From an uncultured Bacteroidales bacterium (lineage in GTDB: Bacteria; Bacteroidota; Bacteroidia; Bacteroidales; Paludibacteraceae), in NCBI GenBank assembly GCA_900317745.1, contig ONHW01000013.1:1-64000 (forward strand): DNA of 64,000 nucleotides. Direction: 5' to 3'. The notes under the pieces are model-generated. The model made no database searches. It was not told where the DNA came from and saw only the letters and a program-made list of their open reading frames with translations. The translations under genes were made by a program, and so were the position numbers. This document shows positions 34,218 to 42,995 of this stretch, one piece after another. Numbering within the stretch: the stretch's first letter is position 1; the number at the start of each line of letters is the position of its first letter.

Positions 34218-37200
34218 TCAAAACCGCACTTTTTCGCCTGTTATGGAGTAAAAAATTCCATCTTTTTGTATGTATATCCTGCCATCGCGCAGCACTTTAT
34301 GAGCCGAACTTCCGGTATTCTGTTTTTGGCTGCCGGAGTTCTCACTGTCGGCAACTGTTTCCACACCGGTTATTACTATCGGTTCGCAGCGCCCCGAGCC
34401 ATACACCTCAATCTCGTATAGCGATGAACCGTAGCCGGTGTTGCGCGTCTTGCACAGCAGTCGCAGGTATTGACCTTTGCTGCCTTCGGGCAGCGTGATC
34501 GTCTGTGTACCGCCCTTGGCACCGGTGGCGGCATATACGGTCTCATAATCTACGGCATCACCGCTGAGCATCAGGTCGTAAGAGGTAGCATAAGCGGTCT
34601 CCCACACCAGCCGCACATTCTCCAGCAGATAGCATGCGCCCAGATCGATCTCCACCCACTCGTTGTCTTTATGAGCCGATCCCCAGCGCGTATCCATCTT
34701 GCCGTCGTTCACGCCTTGAGGTGTCGTGCCGGCGTTCTCGTACGAAGAAGCAATCACGGGTTTGTTCAGCGCCAGGTTCATTGATGCATACGGCTGCACA
34801 TGGATAGTGGCTGTAGCCTCACCGCCCAGGCAGGAGTAGGTCTGCGTAAAGTTTCCTTCCGCCTCGGCGAAATAGGTGTAGTGGCAGGTCTCTGCGGCAA
34901 ATCCGAACTGGTTGACGGCACTCACCTCAAACTCCTGCAGATCGCCTACGGGCATTGTTACCTCGGCAGGCGTGATGGTTACGCCTGTTATCTTTTCGCC
35001 CTCAAGCACGACGAGCGTGAGCGTTGCTGTCACGCCTTGTACGGTGGCGCTCACCAGCACCTCGCCTGCACCGGTGGTTGTCACGCGGCTGCCTTGCAAC
35101 TGTGCTGCTCCGCTTACGATAGCGAACGTTGCTGTGCCGGCAATCACTTCGCCCTGCACGTTGTACGCCGTGGCGCTGAGTGTGGCGGATTGTCCCTCGG
35201 TGAGCACGGTATCCGTGGCTGCCAGAGCAACGGCAAACACCTTGCTTGCATCGCCCTCAAGCGGACGGCCGTACGCCTCAATCTCATACAGCGAGGTGCC
35301 GTACGTCGTGGCGCGCTCCACGCCTGTCAGACGCAGATAACGGCCTCTGGACTCCATGTCCTGCGCCATGAGCAACTGAGCCAGCTCCACGCGCTCCGTG
35401 CCGCCGGAAGAAGCAAGAGTGATCGTAGTCCAATCAGTACCGTTTCGGGATAGTCCTATACTATACTTGGAGGCATACGCTGTTTCCCAGCGAAGAACAA
35501 GGTGGTCGATGTAACAGATCTGACCCAGATCGATGGTCACATACTCATTGTCCTTGTGCGTTGATCCCCAGCGCGTATCGAGCTTGCCGTCGTTCACGCC
35601 CTCAGGTTTCGTGCCGGCGTTCTCGTAACCGGAGGCTGTAACAGGTTTACCCAGTGCCAGGTTAGGATAAGGCAAATCCCAAGCCAATTCATCCTTCACA
35701 TCCGAAACGTGTTCGTCGGCTATGGTGGCAGTCTCCTGCTTGCGCGAGCCGTCGGTAACAGTCAGACCGGGATTGACGGTCAGCGTTTTGTCAACGGCAC
35801 CGAAAAAATGTACGGTGAGCGGAGCACCGGTTGTATTATAGACGGAATAGGTTGTATTGCCGGTCACCGGATCGGTGTATGCGCATGCAAGCGCGCAATC
35901 CGACAATATATCATAACGCTTCTCGCCCAAGCCTTTGTGGCTGTGCGCCAACCAATAGGTTATACCACCTGTATCAGGATTCTTGGCAAGGGGTTTGCCG
36001 GCTTTATCCAAACGATCCCACACGCGAGCGGCACTGTCCGGTTCGAACAGCGACAGGTAGCTCAGGCATACGTTGCCCAAGCCCGATTCATCGCCCAAGC
36101 CGCCCGTAGCAGCCTCGTAGTCGCCCACCTCTTTGCCTTGGTACATCTGCGTATAATCCCAACGGGTGAACTCAAGATCCTCGCAGAAGAAGTTCGTCAG
36201 TATCGGCGAAATGGGCAGCCATTGTATCGAGTGCATCCACACGGGGTCGCCCGAGAACCATGTCCACCAGCCTACGCCCTGCATGGTGAGGTTGCAGCAG
36301 TACGGGTGTTTGTATTTCGTATAATCAATGTTCCTGCGCTTGCGGTCGAACCAATACTCTGCGGCAGCACGTGTCTCGAGCGTGTAGCCGAATATACCTG
36401 CCTCAAGCATCTGTTGGTCGCCCAGTGCAGCACCAAGCATCCATACGCCACCCCAGCCCTGTATAGCCTCGCTGGTTGACTCCTGGCCGTTGCCGTTGCC
36501 GCCGTTGCCCATGCCGCCTGCAAACGAATGTCCGCAATACGGATCAAGGGTGCGGAACCAAGGCTCAAGCACCTCATTGCTTTCGACTTTCGACTTTTGA
36601 CTATCTGCTCTTTCCCAGTTGGCATAATCACGTGCCACCTCGCGAACGATAGCACCGTACTGCTCGCGGAAATCCGCGTCGAGCATGCACAGCACAGCCG
36701 AGGCATAGACGAAATAGCCGTAGTGAAAATGGTGGTCGTTGAACGTATCACTGTCGTACGAGCAATCGAAGCCCACCAGTGCACCCCAGCGGTTGTAGCG
36801 CGCAAAGTACCTGCGCAGTTCGCCCGGGGTGTAGGTGTACCAATCAACCAGGTTCTCCTTGAGCCGCTGCTTGGCAAGGCGGAACGTAGCCGTGTCGCCC
36901 ATCTGCAGCGCAAAAGTCATGTAATGTGCCATTTGCGTCAGGCCTTTGCCGCCCCAGTACGTATCACCGCCGAACGTGCCGCGTGCAGCATAATCGGCGT
37001 TGAGCGCCTGCATCCGGTCAGCAGAAAAACCTTCCGCCCACTCCAAAGGCTTCGGGAAGAACGGCAAGAAGCCGTGCACCGTGTAGTTGAACGTGAAGTT
37101 GTTGCCCTCCAGCACTTTCATCGTGCCGCGCGGCGAGAGGTACTCGCCGGCAAATGCCGGAGTATCCGAACTGCCGTTCACTGTCACACGGTCGCTATAT

Positions 37201-38057
37201 ACATGGTGAGGGAGAAAAGCAATCAACGCAGGTGCAGCGGCAGGTGCGGACTGCAAGTTTATATCTTCTGTCAGAACGCTGAACATCGTACTGAGCGAAG
37301 CCTTGGTTGCGTCATACGAATAGTTGATACGCGTGCTACGCGGCACACGCTGAGCGTATTGCGCAATCTTCTGTGCATCTATTCCCTGCGTGAGCAGACC
37401 TACTGTTGTCCATTGCCGTCCGCCGGCTTCGGTCTGCGCCACGGCATATCTGCCTGAAGCAGGGTTCGCGACGTTCACCTTCACGCTGCTCGCCTCGATC
37501 CAAACAATGGGCGAACCGTGTACACACGTTACCCGTACCCACGAATCGCCGTCCTGCATGATAAATGAAACCATGAAATCCGACCAGCTGTCCACCAGTG
37601 CTTCCGTGAATGCGGAGCGCTTGCCTGTAGCGGCATTGACGAACGTGGCGGTAAGCGGGTCAGGCCACTTCACCTCGCAGCCTGTTTCCTCCCAATGATC
37701 GGGGTTGCCGATCGACAAACCTTGGTCAGTGGCTTCCACCCAGCCGGGATACATCCAGATCTTACCTGTCCACTGATTCACCAGTGCATGCGTCCACCAA
37801 TCATTGGAGGGCAGAGCGAGTGTACCGGGCTTGCTGCCGTCGGGCGAACCCAAACGCTGAAGCAGCGAGTCGGGCAAATACAGACGCCTATGCTCCATTT
37901 GATATGCCTGACTGCCACCGCGCTCGTCGGTGCGGCTGGCACTGAGCGGAGCAAACGATGCATACGATCCGCTACCCAGACGTACAACTTGCTGGGCAGA
38001 AACAGACAGATAGCTAACGGCTAAAAGCGGTAGTAGAATGAGTAGTGTTTTTCGCAT
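34218..38057 (-). CDS. GH81 endo-beta-1,3-glucanase with two F5/8C domains and C-terminal motif
   Basis: 1,279 residues from the ATG at 38057 (MRKTLLILLPLLA, a clean signal peptide without lipobox). GH81 spans about 30-790, with SNDWWTHAL near 85, the hallmark DTFNDHHFHYGYF near 436 and ESTSEAIQGW near 526 carrying the conserved acidic residues. An F5/8C domain (795-932), two Big-like domains, a second F5/8C domain (1096-1222) and the shared motif (LRDGRIYIQKDGIFYSITG) follow. GH81 enzymes cleave long beta-1,3-glucan chains internally; the F5/8C domains probably bind glucan. An in-frame 28-bp heptad tract (36581-36608) is read as SQKSKVES between catalytic motifs, the same peptide found in three other protein linkers here. 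It has its own promoter. Confidence 0.93.
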   Translation of the reverse strand: MRKTLLILLPLLAVSYLSVSAQQVVRLGSGSYASFAPLSASRTDERGGSQAYQMEHRRLYLPDSLLQRLGSPDGSKPGTLALPSNDWWTHALVNQWTGKIWMYPGWVEATDQGLSIGNPDHWEETGCEVKWPDPLTATFVNAATGKRSAFTEALVDSWSDFMVSFIMQDGDSWVRVTCVHGSPIVWIEASSVKVNVANPASGRYAVAQTEAGGRQWTTVGLLTQGIDAQKIAQYAQRVPRSTRINYSYDATKASLSTMFSVLTEDINLQSAPAAAPALIAFLPHHVYSDRVTVNGSSDTPAFAGEYLSPRGTMKVLEGNNFTFNYTVHGFLPFFPKPLEWAEGFSADRMQALNADYAARGTFGGDTYWGGKGLTQMAHYMTFALQMGDTATFRLAKQRLKENLVDWYTYTPGELRRYFARYNRWGALVGFDCSYDSDTFNDHHFHYGYFVYASAVLCMLDADFREQYGAIVREVARDYANWERADSQKSKVESNEVLEPWFRTLDPYCGHSFAGGMGNGGNGNGQESTSEAIQGWGGVWMLGAALGDQQMLEAGIFGYTLETRAAAEYWFDRKRRNIDYTKYKHPYCCNLTMQGVGWWTWFSGDPVWMHSIQWLPISPILTNFFCEDLEFTRWDYTQMYQGKEVGDYEAATGGLGDESGLGNVCLSYLSLFEPDSAARVWDRLDKAGKPLAKNPDTGGITYWLAHSHKGLGEKRYDILSDCALACAYTDPVTGNTTYSVYNTTGAPLTVHFFGAVDKTLTVNPGLTVTDGSRKQETATIADEHVSDVKDELAWDLPYPNLALGKPVTASGYENAGTKPEGVNDGKLDTRWGSTHKDNEYVTIDLGQICYIDHLVLRWETAYASKYSIGLSRNGTDWTTITLASSGGTERVELAQLLMAQDMESRGRYLRLTGVERATTYGTSLYEIEAYGRPLEGDASKVFAVALAATDTVLTEGQSATLSATAYNVQGEVIAGTATFAIVSGAAQLQGSRVTTTGAGEVLVSATVQGVTATLTLVVLEGEKITGVTITPAEVTMPVGDLQEFEVSAVNQFGFAAETCHYTYFAEAEGNFTQTYSCLGGEATATIHVQPYASMNLALNKPVIASSYENAGTTPQGVNDGKMDTRWGSAHKDNEWVEIDLGACYLLENVRLVWETAYATSYDLMLSGDAVDYETVYAATGAKGGTQTITLPEGSKGQYLRLLCKTRNTGYGSSLYEIEVYGSGRCEPIVITGVETVADSENSGSQKQNTGSSAHKVLRDGRIYIQKDGIFYSITGEKVRF
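36581..36608. repeat. In-frame heptad tract inside GH81
   Basis: TTTCGAC, TTTCGAC, TTTTGAC, TATCTGC with a 7-bp period; on the coding strand the unit is GTCGAAA/GTCAAAA, identical to the units in the C-terminal linkers at 47,455, 49,198 and 51,133. Confidence 0.9.
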
Positions 38058-38084
38058 ATCGAGTGAAATGGTGAAAATACGGTG

Positions 38085-38116
38085 CAAAGATACGTAAATT
38101 TATTTACATTTGCAAA
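38085..38116 (-). promoter_or_regulatory. Promoter of the GH81 gene
   Basis: On the minus strand TTTG (38116-38113) and TATCTTTG (38092-38085) with a 20-bp spacer, 28 bp ahead of the chosen ATG. Confidence 0.85.
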
Positions 38117-38163
38117 TCCATTCACCCGATAGTGAAATATTGTGAAAGTGTTTTTGCGGAAAA

Positions 38164-41136
38164 TTATGCGTTTGACGTAATTTTAGTGAGGTAGTCTTTG
38201 AGGTTAGCCTGCGGGTCAAGATCCATCTTGCAGCGCATGCGGTAGCGCAACATCTCCACGCCTCGGGTAGATAAGCCCAGCATGGGTCCCATCTCTTTGG
38301 TAAGCATACCCATGTGAATATATACGCACAGTTTGCGTTCCTGTTTGCTCATCCACGGGAACCGTTCAGTCAGACATTTGCAGAATCCTGCATTCACCTC
38401 GTCGAAGTTCTCCTCGAAGCGCTGCCAATCGATACTCTCGTCGCCGGCTTTGGAGGTGATATGCTGCTTGAGGTTGTTCAGGCGCTCCTCCACCTTCTTC
38501 AGATTATGCGTCTGCAAGTCGTGCAGACACTTGTCGAGTTGCTCGTGGGCAAATGCCAGATCTTCCTGCTTGATGACTTCCTCGTGCATGATTCGCGTCA
38601 GCTCCTGACTCTTGGCTTGCAAACGCGTCTGCGTACGGTCGTTCTCGAGTTGCAGGATACGCAGTTGCTGCTCATGCAACGCTTTGCGCTTCGAGCGGTC
38701 GGCAATCACGTACAGCACGTAGGCTACTCCGCTCAGCCAAAGCAGGGTAAGCACGGCAAACAGGCAGTACGCCCACCAGGTCATGTACCAGGGTGGCAGA
38801 ACAACGAACTGCCAGGAGCGTGTCACCTCGGCAGGCAGTGTGTTCTCGGCAGCCGACAGACACTTAACCTGCAACGTATATCTCCCCTGCTCCAGCGACG
38901 AACACTCGTAGTACGCACGCGGAGTAAGCGGTGTGAACTCTTTGTCGCGAGGCAAGAGGCGGTAGGCGTACATTGTGTTACCTGCCGGCGTGCGGTCGAT
39001 ACTGCAACTGAATCGCAATGCGTACTCGTCGTACGGCAGCACGAACACCGTGGGGCAGTCTTCGGTTGAGCGTTGAGAGTTCTTATCTCGGCAAGCCTCG
39101 AACGATCGGCTATAAGCCGTATGGAGAGTTGAGAGATGTTGAGCGTTGGGAGATGTTGAGGGTTGAGAGTGGAGCGTTGAGAGACCGGCACTGCCTAAGG
39201 ACTCGCCGTACACGGCTTTACCGTCGTGATTAACCATACTCACCTCGCGCAGATATATGGTCGGCACGGACGGTTCGGACGGCTGACGGCTGGCAACGGA
39301 TGGTTGCAGCATACTATACCCCTGCAGTGTACCGATAATATAGCCGTCGGCTGTTTCGTATATATTCTCGAACCCGCCAACGAAATCGGGTTTGTTGCTA
39401 TACAGCGGCTGTGCCGGCATATATGTCTCGCCTTGGCGGATGCGGATATACAGGGTGCCGTCAATGATAAAGAGGTTGTTACCGCGGCTGTCTTGCAGCA
39501 TTTGTGCATAATAGGTCTCGCCTGCCAGGCAGTTGTTCATCAGGTTCTCGTCGTGCCGCAGCACGCCATCGGCACCTACCACCCGGCAGTAGTCAAGGCT
39601 GCTGATTACGATCTGCTCGCCCAGGCGGCTGATATTGATCCAATCGTGTGCCTCGTTGTAGGGGTGAACCGATTGGTTGTCAAACGTCTGTTCGTCTGCC
39701 CACTGCAGATGCACGAGTCCTGCTGTAGCCACCGCCCATACTGCACCTGTGGGATCGACCTGCCAGCGGAACGCAGTATCGCCAAAGCCCTTGACGCGAG
39801 TTATCTGCCACTGACCGTTGGTCTTGTTCAGCACGCGGAAGCCCGAGTAACTGCCGGCGAGCACGCGTCCGTCGGGCAGCGGTTGGACCTTCCAGAACCC
39901 TTCGTCGGTGCAGAGCGGGAGCACACGCGAACCATCCACGATGAACAGTCCTCTGTTATGGCAGCAGAACACCGTGCCGTCTATCTCGCTCAGGCTCCAC
40001 ACCTGCCCCATACTGCCCTCAACGAGTTGGAGCGGTTTGCCTGTATTCGTCCTGACATACAGAGCCTGGTTGGTGCCGTAATAGTAACGCGTTGTGGCAC
40101 CTTGCTGCACGCGCAGGGCGGCATAACCGGTGCCGAAGTTCGTCTGCTCGTCGCTTAAATACTGGCGTGTGGAAGCCAGTTGCACATAATCGATACCCTG
40201 ATCAAGCCCGACCCAGAGGTTGTTGCGACTGTCGAATGCCATGGAGAGGATTGTATTGTTCTGCAGCCCTTCTTTGCGCGATACGAAGCGGCTGATCTTT
40301 CCGTCGGTAGTCACCACGGCTATGCCCTGCAGCACAGTGCCCAAGGCTATCTGGTCGCCACGCACGGCAAACGTATAGAGCTGGTTCTTGCGGATGAAAG
40401 CATCTGCCTCGGTGCGGTAGGGCGCGATACGCGTGCCGTCGTACTCGTACAATCCGCCCAGGTCGGTGCCGATCAGCAAACGCTGTTCGTCCAGCGCCTG
40501 GATGCAACGCACCTCGTAGCCGCGGAGTATATCCGAGCCGTGAATACGGTTCATGCGTGTGCCGGTGAGCAGATACAAACCATCATCCGTGCCGACATAG
40601 ATTGCACCGCCTACCTCTTCGGCGCAGAACACGCGGCTGGCGGTAGATAGAGTACGCACATCCTTCAGCGAGATAGAGTCTGCATCGCTGTACTCGGCTA
40701 CAATAATACGGTGACGAGTGAAGATATACACCTGCTGACCAATTACTTCAATATCCCACACCTCGCCGTAGTCGGGAGATATATCTTCAGTCATGAGTGA
40801 CGTATAGCGCATAGCGCCCATTGACGTAGGTGTGAAAACGCCGAAGTCGTTGGTCGCGCCTATGAAGATCGCCTTATCATCCAGGGCAGCAATGCTGCGC
40901 GGCAGGTTGCCATAATACATGCCATAGATACGCCACTGCGAACCGTCGTACTCGAGCAAACCGTAGTTGTTAGCGGCATATAGCCAGCCGTTGCGGGTGG
41001 TGAGGAGCTGCCAGTTCTGCGTGCCGGCACTGTAGTCGGCTACGGAGAAATTGGTGACAGGGATATTCCATCCGGCGTATGTCACGGGTGACAGAGCAAC
41101 CAGACAGATGAGCAGCAGATAGTGAAGTCGTTTCAT
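38164..41136 (-). CDS. Membrane-spanning Y_Y_Y sensor with LuxR-type HTH, likely locus regulator
   Basis: 990 residues from the ATG at 41136 (MKRLHYLLLICLVALSPVTYAG); the open frame extends further upstream, but that part is antisense to aroC and lies before the promoter. A periplasmic beta-propeller of Reg_prop-like repeats (25-640) leads to a Y_Y_Y domain (700-775), one membrane helix (782-805), a long coiled coil (815-905) and a C-terminal helix-turn-helix (927-985, KEMGPMLGLSTRGVEMLRYR). There is no histidine kinase, so it acts as a one-component regulator that senses glycan outside and binds DNA inside. Position at the head of the glucan block suggests it activates it. Repeat DNA at 39064-39185 adds a Ser/His-rich stretch just before the Y_Y_Y domain. 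Confidence 0.9.
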   Translation of the reverse strand: MKRLHYLLLICLVALSPVTYAGWNIPVTNFSVADYSAGTQNWQLLTTRNGWLYAANNYGLLEYDGSQWRIYGMYYGNLPRSIAALDDKAIFIGATNDFGVFTPTSMGAMRYTSLMTEDISPDYGEVWDIEVIGQQVYIFTRHRIIVAEYSDADSISLKDVRTLSTASRVFCAEEVGGAIYVGTDDGLYLLTGTRMNRIHGSDILRGYEVRCIQALDEQRLLIGTDLGGLYEYDGTRIAPYRTEADAFIRKNQLYTFAVRGDQIALGTVLQGIAVVTTDGKISRFVSRKEGLQNNTILSMAFDSRNNLWVGLDQGIDYVQLASTRQYLSDEQTNFGTGYAALRVQQGATTRYYYGTNQALYVRTNTGKPLQLVEGSMGQVWSLSEIDGTVFCCHNRGLFIVDGSRVLPLCTDEGFWKVQPLPDGRVLAGSYSGFRVLNKTNGQWQITRVKGFGDTAFRWQVDPTGAVWAVATAGLVHLQWADEQTFDNQSVHPYNEAHDWINISRLGEQIVISSLDYCRVVGADGVLRHDENLMNNCLAGETYYAQMLQDSRGNNLFIIDGTLYIRIRQGETYMPAQPLYSNKPDFVGGFENIYETADGYIIGTLQGYSMLQPSVASRQPSEPSVPTIYLREVSMVNHDGKAVYGESLGSAGLSTLHSQPSTSPNAQHLSTLHTAYSRSFEACRDKNSQRSTEDCPTVFVLPYDEYALRFSCSIDRTPAGNTMYAYRLLPRDKEFTPLTPRAYYECSSLEQGRYTLQVKCLSAAENTLPAEVTRSWQFVVLPPWYMTWWAYCLFAVLTLLWLSGVAYVLYVIADRSKRKALHEQQLRILQLENDRTQTRLQAKSQELTRIMHEEVIKQEDLAFAHEQLDKCLHDLQTHNLKKVEERLNNLKQHITSKAGDESIDWQRFEENFDEVNAGFCKCLTERFPWMSKQERKLCVYIHMGMLTKEMGPMLGLSTRGVEMLRYRMRCKMDLDPQANLKDYLTKITSNA
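39064..39185. repeat. TTGAGAG-type heptads inside the regulator gene
   Basis: Two blocks of TTGAGCG/TTGAGAG/TTGAGGG units, read in frame on the minus strand as a low-complexity stretch rich in Ser, Thr, Leu and His around residues 650-691. The same units occur in the intergenic DNA just upstream of this gene. Confidence 0.8.
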
Positions 41137-41160
41137 GACAAGGAGTGTAATTTTCGTATG

Positions 41161-41190
41161 TTGAGTGTTGAGATTTGAGAGTTGAGCGAA
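41161..41190. repeat. Heptad tract in the regulator 5' leader
   Basis: GTTGAGT, GTTGAGA, TTTGAGA, GTTGAGC units with a 7-bp period, between the regulator's promoter and its start codon. Confidence 0.8.
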
Positions 41191-41197
41191 TCGGGCA

Positions 41198-41229
41198 CAA
41201 AGATACAAAAAATTTAGGATATTTGCAAA
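41198..41229 (-). promoter_or_regulatory. Promoter of the regulator gene
   Basis: On the minus strand TTTG (41229-41226) and TATCTTTG (41205-41198), 20 bp apart. Confidence 0.85.
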
Positions 41230-41243
41230 TATTCTGCCTATAA

Positions 41244-41275
41244 TTTGCATTTTTGGATAATTTTTTGTAACTTTG
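41244..41275 (+). promoter_or_regulatory. Promoter of aroC
   Basis: TTTG (41244-41247) and TAACTTTG (41268-41275), 20 bp apart. It is back to back with the regulator's promoter; the two -33 elements are only 14 bp apart. Confidence 0.85.
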
Positions 41276-41289
41276 CACCGAAAATAGGG

Positions 41290-41352
41290 TAAGTTGAGAG
41301 TTGAGCGTTGAGCGTTTAGCGAAGTTGAGAGTTTAGCGTTTAATAGTTTAAC
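41290..41352. repeat. Heptad tract in the aroC 5' leader
   Basis: GTTGAGA, GTTGAGC, GTTGAGC, GTTTAGC and related units fill the leader almost up to the ATG at 41366. Confidence 0.85.
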
Positions 41353-41365
41353 AGCATAACAAAAC

Positions 41366-42367
41366 ATGAACAGTATAGGTGATACCTTTGTTTTTACCTC
41401 GTTCGGCGAGAGCCACTCTGCTGCTATCGGCGGTGTGCTGGATGGCGTGCCGGCAGGTCTGCATATCAACTTCGACATGATCCGCGAGGCACTCGACCGC
41501 CGTGCGGGCAGACAATCACTCAGCGGAGCTGTCTCACCCCGTGCTTTGCGCGAGGCGGATGAGATCGAGTGGCTGAGCGGAGTTATCTGTACGAATCGGA
41601 CGGATAAGACGGATGCGCAGGAATATGTCACCATAGGTACGCCTATCGCGTTCCTTATACGCAACCGTGACGCGCGGCCGGAGGATTATGAGGCACTCAA
41701 GCACTCTTTCCGTCCTGCGCACGCCGACAGCACCTACGAGGCGAAGTACGGCATACGCGATTGGCGCGGCGGTGGCAGGGCTTCGGCACGCGAGACAGCG
41801 GCACGCGTGGTGGCAGGCAACATTGCCGCACAGATGTTGGCGGAGCGAGGGATAACAATCAAGGCACAACTCGTGCAGGTAGGTGCAGAGACCAACGCCG
41901 AACGGTTCAGCGAGCATATACGCCGCTATCAAACCGAAGGCGACAGCATAGGTGGGATCATTCGCTGCGAGGTGACAGGTCTGCCGGCAGGGTTAGGCGA
42001 GCCTATCTTCGACAAAATGCAGGCGCACCTGGCGTATGCAATCATGAGTATCAATGCCTGCAAAGGTTTTGATTACGGCAGCGGCTTTGCGGGCGTGAGC
42101 GAACCCGGGTCGGTAGCCAACAGGCAGAGCGGCGGACTGCTCGGAGGGATAACAGACGGCACTACGCTGTCTTTCCGCTGCGTGTTCAAGCCTACGCCCA
42201 CCACCCCGAAAGCACTGAAGCAGATGCAAAACGAGCAAATGCAAAATGAACAAATGGTAAATGAAAAAATAGTCAATCGTTCTGATGCATGCGTGGCGGT
42301 GCGTGCCGTGCCGGTGGTGGAAGCCATGACCGCCCTGGTGCTTGCGAACTTCATCAGCCTGGCGTGA
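41366..42367 (+). CDS. aroC: Chorismate synthase
   Basis: 333 residues. The enzyme makes chorismate from 5-enolpyruvylshikimate-3-phosphate, the last common step to aromatic amino acids. GGRASARETAARV (near 135) and RAVPVVEAM (near 313) are the expected signatures. Two features are odd. The first signature reads GESHSAAIGG where family members nearly always have GESHG or GESHC. Just before the C-terminal signature a 15-bp-period repeat (42222-42275) is read as MQNEQ-MQNEQ-MVNEK, and the usual GRHDPC is changed to RSDACV. The protein is also some 20 residues shorter than usual. It may be active with altered loops, but this is uncertain. It is divergent from the regulator and not part of the glucan locus. 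Confidence 0.93.
   Translation: MNSIGDTFVFTSFGESHSAAIGGVLDGVPAGLHINFDMIREALDRRAGRQSLSGAVSPRALREADEIEWLSGVICTNRTDKTDAQEYVTIGTPIAFLIRNRDARPEDYEALKHSFRPAHADSTYEAKYGIRDWRGGGRASARETAARVVAGNIAAQMLAERGITIKAQLVQVGAETNAERFSEHIRRYQTEGDSIGGIIRCEVTGLPAGLGEPIFDKMQAHLAYAIMSINACKGFDYGSGFAGVSEPGSVANRQSGGLLGGITDGTTLSFRCVFKPTPTTPKALKQMQNEQMQNEQMVNEKIVNRSDACVAVRAVPVVEAMTALVLANFISLA
42222..42275. repeat. In-frame 15-bp repeat inside aroC
   Basis: Units ATGCAAAACGAGCAA, ATGCAAAATGAACAA and ATGGTAAATGAAAAA in tandem; each encodes five residues, so the frame is kept. The units read as alternating 7- and 8-bp subunits. Confidence 0.85.
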
Positions 42368-42810
42368 AGCAGTGCCGGGCTCTGATTGCCCTTTAGCAAA
42401 GCAAAAATATTTTTCAAAAAAAAAAGGCTGCGGGGCTCACGTGCATGTGCGCGTGCGCACTGCTCTTTTCTTTTATTTCTTTTAATTTATAGGGGGTGTG
42501 GGGGAGTTGACTATAGTCGCACTTTTGTTGTCTATAGTCGCACTTGTGGTGTCTATAGTCGCACTTGTGGTGTTTCCGGCAACACTTTCTCAATATGTAG
42601 CAGCACTCCTTCGATAATGGATCGATGTTGGCTCGATAATGGCCCGATGGAACGGAACGAAATTCGTGCTGTTCGATCGGGGTTTTGTCGGGGTTTTATC
42701 GAACTTTCGCCGAGGTTTTTAGCGAAAAAACTAACAAGGGGAAAAGTGCAACGTAAAGTGCACAAAATTTGCGAAATCTCTTGCATTTAGCTGTGTTTTT
42801 TTATAATTTA
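42368..42810. other. Intergenic region rich in repeats
   Basis: No credible gene is seen on either strand. It holds the 21-bp triplicate at 42508-42570 and, at 42632-42702, sequences built on CGATAAAACCCCGAT and CGATGGAACGGAACG in both orientations. The block CTCGATAA-NNN-CCCGATGGAACGGAACG (42632-42659) recurs at 59258-59285. Confidence 0.7.
42508..42570. repeat. 21-bp tandem repeat, three copies
   Basis: Unit TGTCTATAGTCGCACTTGTG plus G; copies 2 and 3 are identical and copy 1 differs at a few positions. Each contains the palindrome CTATAG. Confidence 0.9.
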
Positions 42811-42842
42811 TTTGTATATTTTAAGAAAATTTCGTATCTTTG
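42811..42842 (+). promoter_or_regulatory. Promoter of the 1,522-residue adhesin-like gene
   Basis: TTTG (42811-42814) and TATCTTTG (42835-42842), 20 bp apart. The leader to the ATG at 42996 is about 147 nt. Confidence 0.85.
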
Positions 42843-42995
42843 CATCGACATTTGGGTATTAGTCGTTTTCAAGCGACATACAAGCCTTAACTTATACAAG
42901 GATATGCAATATGCGCCTCACGGCGTGGGTTACACATCCTGTATGTTCGTTTTACACTATGCCCACAATAACAGACTATCTAAATTAAAAACAAT

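Noticed and set aside
41137-41664. N-terminal extension of the regulator frame
   Set aside because: It is antisense to aroC, lies upstream of the promoter at 41198-41229 and precedes a clear signal peptide starting at 41136.
42386-42790. 134-residue plus-strand open frame after aroC
   Set aside because: It runs through tandem repeats, has no domain or signal and lies in DNA explained by repeats.
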